This document shows positions 33,216-42,265 of a stretch of DNA of 64,000 nucleotides, piece after piece; within the stretch, counting starts at the first letter, position 1; each line of letters opens with the position of its first letter. The notes under the pieces are model-generated. The model had not been told where the DNA came from and did not search any database. It saw only the letters and a program-made list of their open reading frames with translations. The stretch comes from Micromonospora sp. WMMA1947 (GTDB lineage: Bacteria; Actinomycetota; Actinomycetes; Mycobacteriales; Micromonosporaceae). The position numbers were made by a program, and so were the translations under genes. The DNA lies in NCBI RefSeq assembly GCF_027497355.1, contig NZ_CP114909.1, positions 2,418,001 through 2,482,000 of the forward strand. Direction: 5' to 3'.

Positions 33216-34182
33216 ACGCGTAGGAGACGCCGATCCGGGCCTTGATGTCGTCGATGAGGCCCATCACCTCGAGCGTGGCGGCGTGCGGCACCAGCGGGCT
33301 CTCGGTCAGCCCGGCGGCCAGGCAGCGCTGCACCTCGATCGCCTCGTACTGGTAGCCGCCGCCGGTCAGGTCCGCCGGGATCGTCTCCGGTTCGGCGCCG
33401 GCCCGGTGCAGCACTGCGTGCGCCGGCCGGAAGAACAGCTCGGGCAGGTCGATCCGGCCGGTGGTGCCGGTGATCGACGCGGTGATCGCTGTCGCGCCGA
33501 CCATGCCGCAGCTGAGCGTCGCCACCGCGCCGGAGTCCCAGCCGAGCACCATGCCGGTGTTCTCGTCCACCGCCTCCGGGGTCAGCTTGGCCCACGCCTG
33601 CACGTGCTGCGGCACGCCGAGCACCAGGTGGGCCAGGCTCAGCGGGTAGACGCCGAGGTCGAGCAGCGCGCCGCCGCCGAGCGTGCGGGCCCGCATCCGG
33701 TGCTCCGGCGGGAACGGCCCGGCCACGCCGAAGTCGGCCCGTACGTGCGTCACCTCACCGATCGCGCCGTCGCGGATCAGCTCCAGCACGCGCAGGATCA
33801 GCGGGTTGGTCCGCATCCACATGGCCTCCATGAGGAACAGACCCCGGGCGCGGGCCGTCTCCACCAGGTCGGTGGTGGTCGGCAGGTCCAGCGTGCAGGG
33901 CTTCTCCACCAGCACGGCCTTGCCGCCGGCCAGGCACGCCAGCGCCGCCTCGTGGTGCGCGGCGTGCGGGGTGGCCACGTAGATCGCGTCCACGTCCGGG
34001 TCCGCGGCCAGTTCCGCCCATGAGGCGTACGCACGCGGCACGTCGTGCCGGCGCGCGAACAGTTCGGCGCTCTCCCGGGTACGCGAGCCGACCGCCACCA
34101 GTTCGGCGTCCGGCACCAGCCGCAGATCCTCGGCGAAGCGAGCGGCGATGTTTCCGGTGGCCAGGATTCCCCAACGCGTCAT
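33214..34182 (-). CDS. Gfo/Idh/MocA family oxidoreductase
   Basis: A 322-aa NAD(P)-dependent dehydrogenase. The Rossmann start is MTRWGILATGNIAARFAEDL, followed by AVGSRTRESAELFARRHDVPRAY, IYVATPHAAHHEAALACLAGGKAVLVEKP (the EKP motif), GLFLMEAMWMRTNP and GGGALLDLGVYPLSLAHLVLG (catalytic-domain DxGxY). It is close to dimeric dihydrodiol or 1,5-anhydro-D-fructose reductase-like members. The sugar or polyol substrate is unknown. The first four codons and upstream region are partly duplicated at 35268-35333. Confidence 0.93.
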   Translation of the reverse strand: MTRWGILATGNIAARFAEDLRLVPDAELVAVGSRTRESAELFARRHDVPRAYASWAELAADPDVDAIYVATPHAAHHEAALACLAGGKAVLVEKPCTLDLPTTTDLVETARARGLFLMEAMWMRTNPLILRVLELIRDGAIGEVTHVRADFGVAGPFPPEHRMRARTLGGGALLDLGVYPLSLAHLVLGVPQHVQAWAKLTPEAVDENTGMVLGWDSGAVATLSCGMVGATAITASITGTTGRIDLPELFFRPAHAVLHRAGAEPETIPADLTGGGYQYEAIEVQRCLAAGLTESPLVPHAATLEVMGLIDDIKARIGVSYA

Positions 34183-34242
34183 GCCCGGCACGCTATCCCG
34201 TACCGCTCGGAGGCCGGGAGGGTGATCCACCGGTCGGGACGG
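34175..34242. repeat. Direct repeat, copy 1 (oxidoreductase start region)
   Basis: CGCGTCATGCCCGGCACGC (34175-34193) is identical to 35268-35286. After a diverged ~26 bp, the next 22 bases (34220-34241) match 35312-35333 with one mismatch. The copy covers the oxidoreductase start codon and its upstream region. Confidence 0.75.
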
Positions 34243-34243
34243 C

Positions 34244-34831
34244 TCAGCCATGGGCGTCGGCGGCGGCCCGGGCGGCCCGTTCGATCATCGCCCGCCGCGT
34301 CGCCAGCGTCGGCGGTTCGGGTTCCAGGTGCGCGTACGCGGCCCACGCCCCGATCGAGCCGTCGAGCTGCTCGCGCAGGATGTCGGCGTGCCCCGCGTGC
34401 CGGTTGGTCTCGGCCACCACGTGGACCAGGATGTTGAACAACTTGACGTCCGGGCGGGGCCACCACGGCACGTGGCCGGGAGCGTCGATGGCGAGGGCGT
34501 CGATCGTCGCGTCCGCGTGCTCGGCCACCCGCCGGTAGCGGCCGAGCACCTCCTCGCGGCTCTCGTGCTCGGTCGCCCACATGTCGGCGCCGTCCGGATC
34601 CGGGTCGTCCCACCGGGGCAGCGGCTCCGGGGAGGGTCTGCCGAACACCTCGCCGAAGTATCGAGCCTCCGTGAACGACAGGTGCTTGACCAGGCCGAGC
34701 AGGTTGGTGCCGGAGGCGGTCAGAGGGCGGCGTACGTCGTACTCGGACAGCCCGTCGAGCTTCCACAACAGCACCTCGCGGATCTGGCGCAGGTCGTTGT
34801 GCAGGTACTGCTTCGCGAAGTCGTCGATCAC
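34244..34831 (-). CDS. DinB superfamily (DUF664) protein
   Basis: A 195-aa four-helix-bundle protein. DUF664 signs: QIREVLLWKLDGLSEYDVRRPLTASGTNLLGLVKHLSFTEARYFGE (first metal His in KHL), and NILVHVVAETNRHAGHADILREQLDG with the HxxxH pair. In mycothiol-producing Actinobacteria this superfamily includes mycothiol-dependent transferases, which would fit the presence of mshD nearby; the link is an inference. It lies between the two copies of the 67-bp direct repeat. Confidence 0.9.
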   Translation of the reverse strand: MIDDFAKQYLHNDLRQIREVLLWKLDGLSEYDVRRPLTASGTNLLGLVKHLSFTEARYFGEVFGRPSPEPLPRWDDPDPDGADMWATEHESREEVLGRYRRVAEHADATIDALAIDAPGHVPWWPRPDVKLFNILVHVVAETNRHAGHADILREQLDGSIGAWAAYAHLEPEPPTLATRRAMIERAARAAADAHG

Positions 34832-35086
34832 AGGTCACCACCCTGCCAGGCGTGGCCGGCCGCCGTAGCCCCGTGCCGGCGGCCCGCTGGGCCGCCCGGA
34901 GGTGCGCGACGGTCTCTGTCGCTGAGCCCTCGAACCGTCCATCTGAACGTCGGACCGGCAACACGGAGCGTGCAGATTGCACAGCGTCACGGCGGTTGTC
35001 TGTCACTCGTCAGGGCCGAGTGTCCAGAAGGGACTTACCGGGCATAAACCCACCTGGCTCCCAGCTCGGTGAAGGTCCTCCCGGCC

Positions 35087-35157
35087 CCTTTGCTCTGCAG
35101 CCTTTTGCGCACCGCTCGCGGAGGGTCACCGTTGCGGATTCGGCTGCAGAGCAAAGG
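35087..35157. repeat. Large palindrome with 16-bp perfect arms
   Basis: CCTTTGCTCTGCAGCC (35087-35102) and GGCTGCAGAGCAAAGG (35142-35157) are perfect inverted repeats around a 39-bp loop. The arms are less GC-rich than the surroundings. It could be a small mobile or REP-like element, or a strong transcription stop between the methyltransferase and DinB genes. Confidence 0.75.
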
Positions 35158-35267
35158 CGGGGGAGGAGCGTGCCAGTGGCTGGGCGAAAACTACCCAGTG
35201 TGATTGGGGCGCCGGTGTGTGGAGCGCGGGTTCCGCGGGTGCCGGCGAGCACGGCCGGACTGTCCAC

Positions 35268-35333
35268 CGCGTCATGCCCGGCACGCCACCGCCTCGTGCT
35301 CCGGGACCGGCGGGTGATCCACCCGTCGGGACG
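35268..35333. repeat. Direct repeat, copy 2
   Basis: Second copy of the 34175-34242 repeat, ~1.09 kb away in the same orientation. On the minus strand it reads MTRW, like the oxidoreductase start, then diverges. It ends at the 3' end of the methyltransferase gene. Confidence 0.75.
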
Positions 35334-36023
35334 TCAGGCGTCGCCCGTGCCATCGCGCCCGGCCCTGGATGCTCCGGGCTGCGGCGTGGACACCAACCGC
35401 TGGCTCGCCCGGGCCGGACGGCCGTTCATCGTCTCCACCGCGACCTCGCGGCTGGCGACGAGATGGAAATCGCCGAACAGATGGTCCAGCCAGTCGGTGG
35501 TGTGGTGCCGGAACACCGCCCCGTCGTCGGTCTCGAAGATCCCGTAGGTGCCGTACTTGGCTGCGAATCGTTCGTACCGGGAACGGTTACGGTGATCCTC
35601 CTGCAGGCACAGGTCACTGACATAGATGAGCCCGCCCGGCCGTAGCACCCGACGCAGCTCGGTCACCAGCTCCCGCTGTCCGGCGTCGTCGGGTATGCAC
35701 GTCAACACCGCGAACAGCAGCACCAGGTCGACGCTGTCCGCCTGCTGGTCGAGCTGCGGAGGATTGGTGAGAACCGTGAATCGCGCGCCGGGCTGCTCCT
35801 TCTTGGCCCGGCTGACGAGACGGGGCGCGACATCCACCCCCTCGACATTCTCGAAGCCCTGCTGCACGAGCAGCCCTGCCAGCCGGCCGTAACCGCACCC
35901 GTAGTCGAGAACGCGTGCCCGCCGATCGATGCCGTTCAGCCACGAAAGTGCGACCGGGTGGCCGAAAGTCTTCGCGGCACCCTTGGAGTTCCAATACCCC
36001 GCCTGGTTGTTGAGATCCGTCAT
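35334..36023 (-). CDS. Class I SAM-dependent methyltransferase
   Basis: A 229-aa protein. It begins NNQAGYWNSKGAAKTFGHPV, then motif I VLDYGCGYGRLAGLL (residues ~38-52), motif II GVDVAPRLVSRAKKEQPG, motif IV DLVLLFAVLTCIPDD and LRPGGLIYVSDLCLQ. The YWN...KxFxHP start is typical of small-molecule Methyltransf_11/25 enzymes. Codon use seems slightly less GC-rich than in its neighbours. The last ~15 residues run into the repeat copy and may be a recent extension. The substrate is unknown. Confidence 0.9.
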   Translation of the reverse strand: MTDLNNQAGYWNSKGAAKTFGHPVALSWLNGIDRRARVLDYGCGYGRLAGLLVQQGFENVEGVDVAPRLVSRAKKEQPGARFTVLTNPPQLDQQADSVDLVLLFAVLTCIPDDAGQRELVTELRRVLRPGGLIYVSDLCLQEDHRNRSRYERFAAKYGTYGIFETDDGAVFRHHTTDWLDHLFGDFHLVASREVAVETMNGRPARASQRLVSTPQPGASRAGRDGTGDA

Positions 36024-36105
36024 CCGAGGAGTATCGGCGCAATCGGAGGAGGGCGGCGTCGGGCGGCGGGGCGGCGTCGCCCGTTACGGCACTAGGCTCG
36101 GGCGC

Positions 36106-36945
36106 ATGACGATCGACGGCTTCGCCGCACCCCCCGCCCTGGTGGAGCACGCCCGCCGATTCCGGGCCGAGGGTGCCGTGCCGGCCGTGCCCCGGGTCGC
36201 CGCCACCGTGCTGCTGCTCCGGCCGGCCGGCGACGGATTCGAGGTCTACATGATCCGCCGGGTGGCGGCGATGACGTTCGGCGGCATGTACGCCTTTCCC
36301 GGCGGCGGGGTGGACCGCTCCGACTCGGAGGCGCACCTCGGCTGGGCCGGCCCGGAGCCGGCGGTCTGGGGGGAGCGGCTCCGGCTCGATCCGGCCGCCG
36401 CGCAGGCGGTGGTGTGCGCCGCCGCCCGCGAGGTCTTCGAGGAGGCGGGTGTGCTGCTCGCCGGGCCGGACCCGGACAACGTGGTCGGCGACGTGAGCGG
36501 CGACGACTGGGAGGCAGCCCGGCAGGATCTGGAGGGACGGCGGGTCGGCTTCGCGGACCTGCTGGCCGGGTGCGGCCTGACGCTCCGGTCCGACCTGCTG
36601 CTGCCGTGGAGCCGCTGGATCACTCCGGAGTTCGAGCCGCGCCGCTTCGACACGTACTTCTTCGTCGCCCTGCTGCCCGAGGGGCAGCGGACCCGGGACG
36701 TGTCCGGCGAGGCCGACCACACGCTGTGGCTGCGCCCGGCGGACGCGCTGACCCGGGCGGAGGCCGGCGAGCTGACCATGCTGCCGCCGACCATGGCCAC
36801 GCTCGCCGAGGTCGTCGCCGCGGGCGACCTCGACGGCGTGGCCCGCGCCGCCGCGGAGCGCGATCCGGGTACGCCGATCCTCCCGTACATCGAGGGACTG
36901 GACGGCGCCGAGCCCAGCTTCCGCCTCAGCCGAAGCGGCCGGTGA
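36106..36945 (+). CDS. Nudix hydrolase (long-insert, NUDT19-like)
   Basis: A 279-aa protein. The Nudix box is split: [12 protein letters not shown] supplies the Gly-rich start, and the catalytic helix [14 protein letters not shown] (REVFEEAGV) comes ~45 residues later. Such an insertion occurs in the NUDT7/NUDT19 acyl-CoA-type members. [27 protein letters not shown] follows. It may cleave CoA esters or other nucleoside diphosphates. The ATG at 36106 is 7 bases after a TAGGCT -10-like hexamer (36093-36098), so the mRNA may be leaderless. Its end overlaps the convergent pstB by 20 bp. Confidence 0.9.
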   Translation: MTIDGFAAPPALVEHARRFRAEGAVPAVPRVAATVLLLRPAGDGFEVYMIRRVAAMTFGGMYAFPGGGVDRSDSEAHLGWAGPEPAVWGERLRLDPAAAQAVVCAAAREVFEEAGVLLAGPDPDNVVGDVSGDDWEAARQDLEGRRVGFADLLAGCGLTLRSDLLLPWSRWITPEFEPRRFDTYFFVALLPEGQRTRDVSGEADHTLWLRPADALTRAEAGELTMLPPTMATLAEVVAAGDLDGVARAAAERDPGTPILPYIEGLDGAEPSFRLSRSGR

Positions 36946-37702
36946 TGTAGTCCTCGGTCTTCTTCTGGCTCGGGTTGCTGAAGATCTTCTGGGTGTTGTC
37001 GTACTCGATCAGGCGGCCCGGGTCGCCGGTCTTCTCGATCGAGAAGAAGGCGGTCCGGTCCGACACCCGCGCGGCCTGCTGCATGTTGTGCGTGACGATG
37101 ATGATGGTGAACTTGTCCTTGAGCTGGAACATCAGGTCCTCGATGGCCAGCGTGGAGATCGGGTCCAGCGCCGAGCAGGGCTCGTCCATCAGCACGACCT
37201 GCGGCTCGACAGCGATGGTGCGGGCGATGCAGAGCCGCTGCTGCTGACCGCCGGACAGGCCCGCGCCGGGCTTGGCGAGGCGGTCCTTCACCTCGTCCCA
37301 CAGGTTCGCCGAGCGGAGCGCCCGTTCGGCCGCCTCCTCCAGGATCGACTTGCGCCGTACGCCGTTGAGCCGCAGGCCCGCCACCACGTTCTCGAAGATG
37401 CTCATGGTGGGGAACGGGTTCGGCCGCTGGAAGACCATGCCGATCATCCGACGGACCGCGGTGACGTCCACGTCGCGGTCGTAGATGTCCTGGTCGTCGA
37501 TGGTGAGGTTGCCCTCGACCCGGGCACCGGGCAGCACCTCGTGCATCCGGTTGATCGACCGCAGGAAGGTGGACTTGCCGCAGCCGGACGGGCCGATCAG
37601 GGCGGTGACCGTCTTCGGCTCGACGGTCAGGTTGATGTTCTCGATCGCCTTGAACCCGCCGTAGTAGGCGGTCACGTTCGTGGCTTCGATGCGCTTGGCC
37701 AT
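36926..37702 (-). CDS. pstB: Phosphate ABC transporter ATP-binding protein
   Basis: A 258-aa ABC ATPase. Walker [11 protein letters not shown]-loop [17 protein letters not shown], signature [16 protein letters not shown], Walker [15 protein letters not shown]-loop [11 protein letters not shown]. The PNPFP and EPCSALDP motifs are diagnostic of PstB. It energises phosphate uptake through PstCA. It is the last gene of the pstSCAB operon, 20 bp after pstA, with GGAGG before the start. Confidence 0.97.
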   Translation of the reverse strand: MAKRIEATNVTAYYGGFKAIENINLTVEPKTVTALIGPSGCGKSTFLRSINRMHEVLPGARVEGNLTIDDQDIYDRDVDVTAVRRMIGMVFQRPNPFPTMSIFENVVAGLRLNGVRRKSILEEAAERALRSANLWDEVKDRLAKPGAGLSGGQQQRLCIARTIAVEPQVVLMDEPCSALDPISTLAIEDLMFQLKDKFTIIIVTHNMQQAARVSDRTAFFSIEKTGDPGRLIEYDNTQKIFSNPSQKKTEDYITGRFG

Positions 37703-37722
37703 GGTGGCGGTACCTCCGGGGT

Positions 37723-38811
37723 TCATCGGCCGAGCCGGTTGCGACGGGACAGCAGCTTCGCCGCCACGGTGAGGACGAGGACGAGGGCGACCAGGGTCAG
37801 CGCCGCGGTCCACGCCCGTGCCGGCGAGTACCTCGACGCCTCACCGGCCTGCTGGTAGACGAAGAGGGCCAGCGACGACTGGTTGTTCTCGAACGGGTTG
37901 AAGTTGATCGCCGCGCCGCCGCCGGCGACGAGCAGCACCGGCGCCGTCTCACCGGCGGCCCGCGCGATGGCGAGCATGATGCCGGTGACGATGCCGGGCA
38001 GCGCGGTCGGCAGCACGACCCGCAGGATGGTCTTCCACTTCGGTACGCCCAGGGCGTACGCGCCCTCGCGCAGCGGCGCCGGCACCAGCCGGAGCATCTC
38101 CTCGGTGGAACGGACCACAGTGGGCAGCATCAGCACGCTCAGCGCCAGCGCGGCGGCGAAGCCGGAGAAGCCCGGCCGGCCGTCGTTGAACCACGGCGAG
38201 ACGATCAGCACCCAGAAGGCCAGCACGAACAGGCCGGTGACGATCGACGGGATGCCGGTCATCACGTCCACGAAGAAGCGGATGGTGAACGCGAACCGGC
38301 CCCGGCCGTACTCGACGATGTAGATCGCGCAGAGTACGCCCAGCGGCACCGTGATCAGCGTGGCGATGCCGACCTGCTGCAACGTGCCGACGATCGCGTG
38401 GTACGCGCCGCCGTTGGCGTCCCGCGACCCGATGTTGTTCATCGAGGTGCCGAAGAAGTTCGCGTCCAGTCGCTCGGAGCCCTTGCTGACAAGCGTCCAG
38501 ACCACCGACGCCAGCGGCAGCACCGCCAGCACGAACGCCGAGTGGATCAGCGCGCTCCAGGTGCGGTTGCGGGCCGACCGGCGGCCCTCCACCGCGTTCG
38601 CCGCGACGAACAGGCCGGCCAGGTAGAGCAGCGCGCCGACCACCACGACCAGGACCGGGCCGCCGATGCCGGCGCCGTACACGATGCCCGTCGCGAGCAG
38701 CAGCGCCGCGACGGCGACGGCCGGAGCAGCGTACGCGGGAAGACGCTTCGCCCGCAGCGTGGCCGGCTGGGCCGGCGGGCGCGGGCGGCGGGGGGTGAGG
38801 GTGGTGGTCAT
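37723..38811 (-). CDS. pstA: Phosphate ABC transporter permease PstA
   Basis: A 362-aa membrane protein. The N-terminal ~100 residues carry two or three helices; the BPD_transp_1 core has six helices with [28 protein letters not shown], the PstA-type [20 protein letters not shown] and the EAA loop [29 protein letters not shown]. It pairs with PstC. The start ATG overlaps the pstC stop (ATGA), so translation is coupled. Confidence 0.95.
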   Translation of the reverse strand: MTTTLTPRRPRPPAQPATLRAKRLPAYAAPAVAVAALLLATGIVYGAGIGGPVLVVVVGALLYLAGLFVAANAVEGRRSARNRTWSALIHSAFVLAVLPLASVVWTLVSKGSERLDANFFGTSMNNIGSRDANGGAYHAIVGTLQQVGIATLITVPLGVLCAIYIVEYGRGRFAFTIRFFVDVMTGIPSIVTGLFVLAFWVLIVSPWFNDGRPGFSGFAAALALSVLMLPTVVRSTEEMLRLVPAPLREGAYALGVPKWKTILRVVLPTALPGIVTGIMLAIARAAGETAPVLLVAGGGAAINFNPFENNQSSLALFVYQQAGEASRYSPARAWTAALTLVALVLVLTVAAKLLSRRNRLGR

Positions 38812-39893
38812 GCGGCCGACTCCGTGAACTCGCGCCGCCGGTAGATGATCGCCCGCGCGGTGATGTTGACGATCAACGTGATCGCGAACAGCACCAGGCC
38901 GGAGGCGATCAGCGCGCCCCGGCCGGTGTCGTTCGCCTCGGCGAACCGGTTGGCGATGTTCGCGGCGATCGAGTTGCCGCCGCTGGCCAGGATGTTGAAC
39001 GAGATGGCGTACGTGGATCCGAGCGTGAGCGCCAGCGCGATGGTCTCGCCCAGCGCCCGGCCCAGGCCCAGCATCACCGCGGCGATGACGCCCGGACGGC
39101 CGTACGGCAGGACCGCGGTGCGGATCATCTCCCAGCGGGTGGCGCCGAGCGCGAGCGCCGCCTCCTCGTTCGCGGTCGGGGTCTGCCGGAACACCTCGCG
39201 GGACAGCGAGGTGACGATCGGCAGCACCATGATGGCGAGCACCACCGAGCCGAGCAGGATCGAGTTGCCGTACGGGCCGTCGCCGAAGATCGGGATCCAG
39301 CCGAAGTACCTGTTCAGCCACGCGGACACGTCGGCGACCGGCTGGGCGAAGTAGTCCCGCCCCCAGAGGCCGAAGACCACGCTCGGCACGGCTGCGAGCA
39401 GGTCGATCAGGAAGCCCAGGGCGTTGCCGAGCCGCCGGGGCGCGTAGTGCGACAGGTAGAGGGCGATGCCCAGCGCGACCGGCACCGCCATGAGCAGCGC
39501 CAGCAGCGAGCTCAGGACGGTGCCGAAGGCGAGCGCGCCGATGCCGAACTGCGGCGGGTTGTCGTTCGGGAACCAGCCCTCGAACGTCCAGAACGACTCG
39601 GTGTTCGCCCGCAGCGCGGGGACGGCCTTGGCGACCAGGAAGATCGCGATGGCCGCGATGACCACCAGGACGGTGGTGCCGGCGGCCAGGGTCAGGCCGC
39701 GGAACGCCCGTTCCGCGCCGAAGGCGCGGGCCCGGGGGAGGGCGCCGCCGCCGCCGAGGCCGCCGTCCGGGCGGCCCGGGTTACCGGGGCGCTCGGCCAC
39801 ACGCGCCGAGGCACCGGCGGGTCCCTCGTGGCTCGTGGCCACGGGAGTCCCGCCGGTGCCGGCGTGGGCCGAGCGCTGAGGGGTGTCACCCAT
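38808..39893 (-). CDS. pstC: Phosphate ABC transporter permease PstC
   Basis: A 361-aa membrane protein with a ~60-residue Gly/Pro-rich cytoplasmic head, then six helices. Core motifs: FGTVLSSLLALLMAVPVALGIALYLSHYAPRRL, FLIDLLAAVPSVVFGLWG and the EAA loop EEAALALGATRWEMIRTAVLPYGRPGVIAAVMLGLGRALGETIA. The start ATG at 39893 is 42 bp from the pstS stop. Confidence 0.95.
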   Translation of the reverse strand: MGDTPQRSAHAGTGGTPVATSHEGPAGASARVAERPGNPGRPDGGLGGGGALPRARAFGAERAFRGLTLAAGTTVLVVIAAIAIFLVAKAVPALRANTESFWTFEGWFPNDNPPQFGIGALAFGTVLSSLLALLMAVPVALGIALYLSHYAPRRLGNALGFLIDLLAAVPSVVFGLWGRDYFAQPVADVSAWLNRYFGWIPIFGDGPYGNSILLGSVVLAIMVLPIVTSLSREVFRQTPTANEEAALALGATRWEMIRTAVLPYGRPGVIAAVMLGLGRALGETIALALTLGSTYAISFNILASGGNSIAANIANRFAEANDTGRGALIASGLVLFAITLIVNITARAIIYRRREFTESAA

Positions 39894-39934
39894 CTGCTCG
39901 CTCGCTTCGTGTTGAGGAGGTGTCGGCCGGAGCG

Positions 39935-41032
39935 TCAGGAGAGGCTCTGGACCGCGGCCTCGACCTTGGTGCGGACGGTCTCGGGCAGCGGCGCGTAGCC
40001 GAGCTCGACCAGCTCCTTCTGCCCCTCGGCGCTGGCGGCGTGGCCGAGCAGGCCCTTGACCAGCGGCAGCTTGTCGGCGGCGAGGCCCTTGCTGCAGACG
40101 ATCTCGTAGGTCGCCAGGACGATCGGGTACGCCCCGGCCTCCTTGGTGTTGTAGTCGATCGACATCTTCAGGTCGTTGCCCTGACCCTCGAACTTGGCGC
40201 CCGCGATGGTCTTGCCGGCCGAGTCGCCGGTCAGCTCGACGAACTCGCCGTTGCCGTTCTTGATCTTCGCCATCTTCAGGTCGGAGTTCTCGGCGTACGA
40301 CCACTCGACGTAGCTGATGGTGCCGTCGGTGCTCTTGACCTTGCTGGCCACACCGTCGGACTTGGCCGCGCCGACGCCGCCCGGGGCCTTCCACGCCTTG
40401 GAGTTGCCGAGCGTCCAGTCCGCCTCGGCGGTCTTGGAGAGGTACTTGGTGAAGTTGTCGGTGGTGCCCGACTCGTCCGAGCGGTGCACCGCCTGGATCG
40501 CGGTCGACGGCAGCTTGGCGTCCGGGTTGTCGGCCTTGATGGCCGCGTCGTCCCACTTGGTCACCTTGCCGGCGAAGATCTTCGCCAGGGTGGCCGGGCT
40601 GAACTGGAGGTTGTCCGCGCCGCTGACGTTGTAGACCACGGCGACCGGGCCGATGACCATCGGCAGGTTGAGCGCCTGGCCGCCGACGCACTTGGCGTCG
40701 GCCTGCGGCTGCTCCTCCGGCTTGAGCGGGGAGTCCGAACCGGCGAAGTCGGCGGTGCCGGCGATGAAGGCCTGGATGCCGGCGCCCGAGCCGCTCGGCT
40801 CGTAGTTGATCGTGGTGCCGGCGCACTTCTGCTGGTACGCCTTGATCCACTCGGCCATGGCGTTCTTCTGGGCCGAGGAGCCCTGTGCGTTCAGCGTGCC
40901 CTTCGCGCAGTCCACCGCGGCGGTGGAACCGGAGGCGCTGGCCGGCTCGTTGTTGTCCGAGCCGCAGGCGCTGAGACCGAGAACCGCGGTAAGAGCGAGA
41001 CAGGCGATGGCGCCGTGCCGCTGGAGCTTCAC
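39935..41032 (-). CDS. pstS: Phosphate-binding lipoprotein PstS
   Basis: A 365-aa substrate-binding lipoprotein, GTG start. Lipobox LSAC at ~Cys23. PstS markers: LNAQGSSAQKNAMAEWIKAYQ, INYEPSGSGAGIQAFIAGTADFAGSDSPLK (phosphate loop), NLPMVIGPVAVVYNVSG, HRSDESGTTDNFTKYLSK and SYVEWSYAEN. It captures phosphate outside the membrane and hands it to PstCA. It heads the pstSCAB operon behind a PHO box. Confidence 0.97.
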   Translation of the reverse strand: MKLQRHGAIACLALTAVLGLSACGSDNNEPASASGSTAAVDCAKGTLNAQGSSAQKNAMAEWIKAYQQKCAGTTINYEPSGSGAGIQAFIAGTADFAGSDSPLKPEEQPQADAKCVGGQALNLPMVIGPVAVVYNVSGADNLQFSPATLAKIFAGKVTKWDDAAIKADNPDAKLPSTAIQAVHRSDESGTTDNFTKYLSKTAEADWTLGNSKAWKAPGGVGAAKSDGVASKVKSTDGTISYVEWSYAENSDLKMAKIKNGNGEFVELTGDSAGKTIAGAKFEGQGNDLKMSIDYNTKEAGAYPIVLATYEIVCSKGLAADKLPLVKGLLGHAASAEGQKELVELGYAPLPETVRTKVEAAVQSLS

Positions 41033-41142
41033 TTCAGGGGTTTCCCTTCACGTCTTTGGTCAGGTCGCCCGGAGTGCCGGGGGCCGGCGCTGACCGGCTG
41101 ACACGAAAGGTAGGAGGGCCAGGTGGACGGTTCGCCGGACGC

Positions 41143-41164
41143 AAGTGAACGCGCGGTGAACACG
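41143..41164 (-). promoter_or_regulatory. PHO box upstream of pstS (two 11-bp repeats)
   Basis: AAGTGAACGCG and CGGTGAACACG are adjacent 11-mers; on the coding strand they read GTTCACC- and GTTCACTT-type half-sites. They lie 111 bp upstream of the pstS start, almost the same distance as at the pit operon. Confidence 0.7.
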
Positions 41165-41265
41165 TTCAGCCGACGAGATGGCCGTACGCTGAGGAAGGGT
41201 TGTCCATTTCGTGAACTAGCAGCCTGGTATCGCCTTTGTGGCGACTTTCCGGGGCCGGAGAGCGC

Positions 41266-42198
41266 TCAGCCGAGCTGGTAGTTGACGTGCGCGGACCAGC
41301 GCGCGAAGCCGAGGCGCTCGTAGAGTGCTACAGCGGCGGTGTTGCTCTCGTCCACGTAGAGCATCACCCGGTCCAGCCCGCGCTCCTCGCGCAGGTGGGT
41401 CAGGCCGGCGGCGGTGAGCACGCGGCCCAGCCCGCCCCGGTGCGCGGACGGGTCGACGCCGAGCACGTACACCTCGCCGATGCGCGCCGAGCCCGGCTGC
41501 TCGTGCACCTTGGTCCAGTGGAAGCCGAGCAGCCGCCCGGTGGCGGAGTCGACGGCGAGCAGGAATCCGGCGGGGTCGAACCACGGCTCGGCGATGCGGA
41601 CGCGCAGGTCGTCGAGCGTCCACCTGCCCTGCTCGGGGTGCTGGGCGAAGGCCGCGTTGTTCACCGCCAGCCAGGTCTCGTCGTCCTCGCCGGGACGGAA
41701 CGCGCGCAGCGTCACGCCGTCCGGCACCACCGGCGGCGGCAACTCGGCGGTCAGCGGGCGGCGCATCTGCCAGAGCACGCGCGCCCGGGAGAAGCCCAGG
41801 TCGACAGCGAGCGCGGCGGCCGACGGGTGGTCGCCGTGCGCCCAGGCGCGCAGCGGTCCGGACGCGGCATCCACCACGCCACGGGCAAGTGCCCGGCCGG
41901 AACCCCGCCGCCGGTACGCCGGGTGCACGACCATCTCCACGCCGACACCCTCGGCCGGGGCGGTGGTGTCGAGGTGCGCGTACCCGGAGAGGGTGCCGTC
42001 GGTGGTCCGGGCGGTGAGGTGCACGGCGGGCGCCTCGGGGTCGCGCAGCCGCAGCAGCACGTGCTCGTCGAGCGGGTCGGCGCCGTCGGCGTCCCCGGCG
42101 GCGCGGGCCAGCGCCAGCACCTCGGCGACCTCGTCCGGCGTCAGGCGGTCCGCCCGTCCGATCCGGTCGGCCGCGGTCGTCGGCTCGGTGCTGCTCAT
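41266..42198 (-). CDS. mshD: Mycothiol synthase
   Basis: A 310-aa protein with two GNAT domains that performs the last step of mycothiol synthesis, acetyl transfer to Cys-GlcN-Ins. Domain 1: VEMVVHPAYRRRGSGRALARGVV. Domain 2: RIGEVYVLGVDPSAHRGGLGRVLTAAGLTHL and DESNTAAVALYERLGFARWSAHVNYQ; the GEVYVLGVDP and W-x-x-H-V-N-Y-Q motifs are typical of MshD. The ATG at 42198 is used; an ATG 9 bp earlier is possible. It lies between pst and glnR, an arrangement conserved in Actinobacteria. Confidence 0.93.
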   Translation of the reverse strand: MSSTEPTTAADRIGRADRLTPDEVAEVLALARAAGDADGADPLDEHVLLRLRDPEAPAVHLTARTTDGTLSGYAHLDTTAPAEGVGVEMVVHPAYRRRGSGRALARGVVDAASGPLRAWAHGDHPSAAALAVDLGFSRARVLWQMRRPLTAELPPPVVPDGVTLRAFRPGEDDETWLAVNNAAFAQHPEQGRWTLDDLRVRIAEPWFDPAGFLLAVDSATGRLLGFHWTKVHEQPGSARIGEVYVLGVDPSAHRGGLGRVLTAAGLTHLREERGLDRVMLYVDESNTAAVALYERLGFARWSAHVNYQLG

Positions 42199-42265
42199 CT
42201 GAGTCACGGTAGCGGCAGGCGGGCCGGGGTTCGCGCCGGACGACGACCGGGATCGGTGGCGCTCG

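Larger units (their letters stand above)
34832..35333. other. 500-bp non-coding region with palindrome and repeat copy
   Basis: I find no convincing gene here. Short ORFs on both strands lack ribosome sites and recognisable domains. The stretch holds the 16-bp palindrome at 35087-35157 and the second copy of the oxidoreductase-start repeat at 35268-35333, and it may contain the promoter of the DinB gene close to 34832. Confidence 0.6.

Noticed and set aside
35010..35353. Short minus-strand reading frames in the 34.8-35.3 kb gap
   Set aside because: No ribosome sites, no recognisable domain, and the start region of one is explained by the duplicated oxidoreductase start. They are better read as non-coding.
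41266..42198. The mshD gene considered as a generic two-domain GNAT
   Set aside because: The GEVYVLGVDP and HVNYQ motifs and the glnR/pst neighbourhood point specifically to mycothiol synthase.
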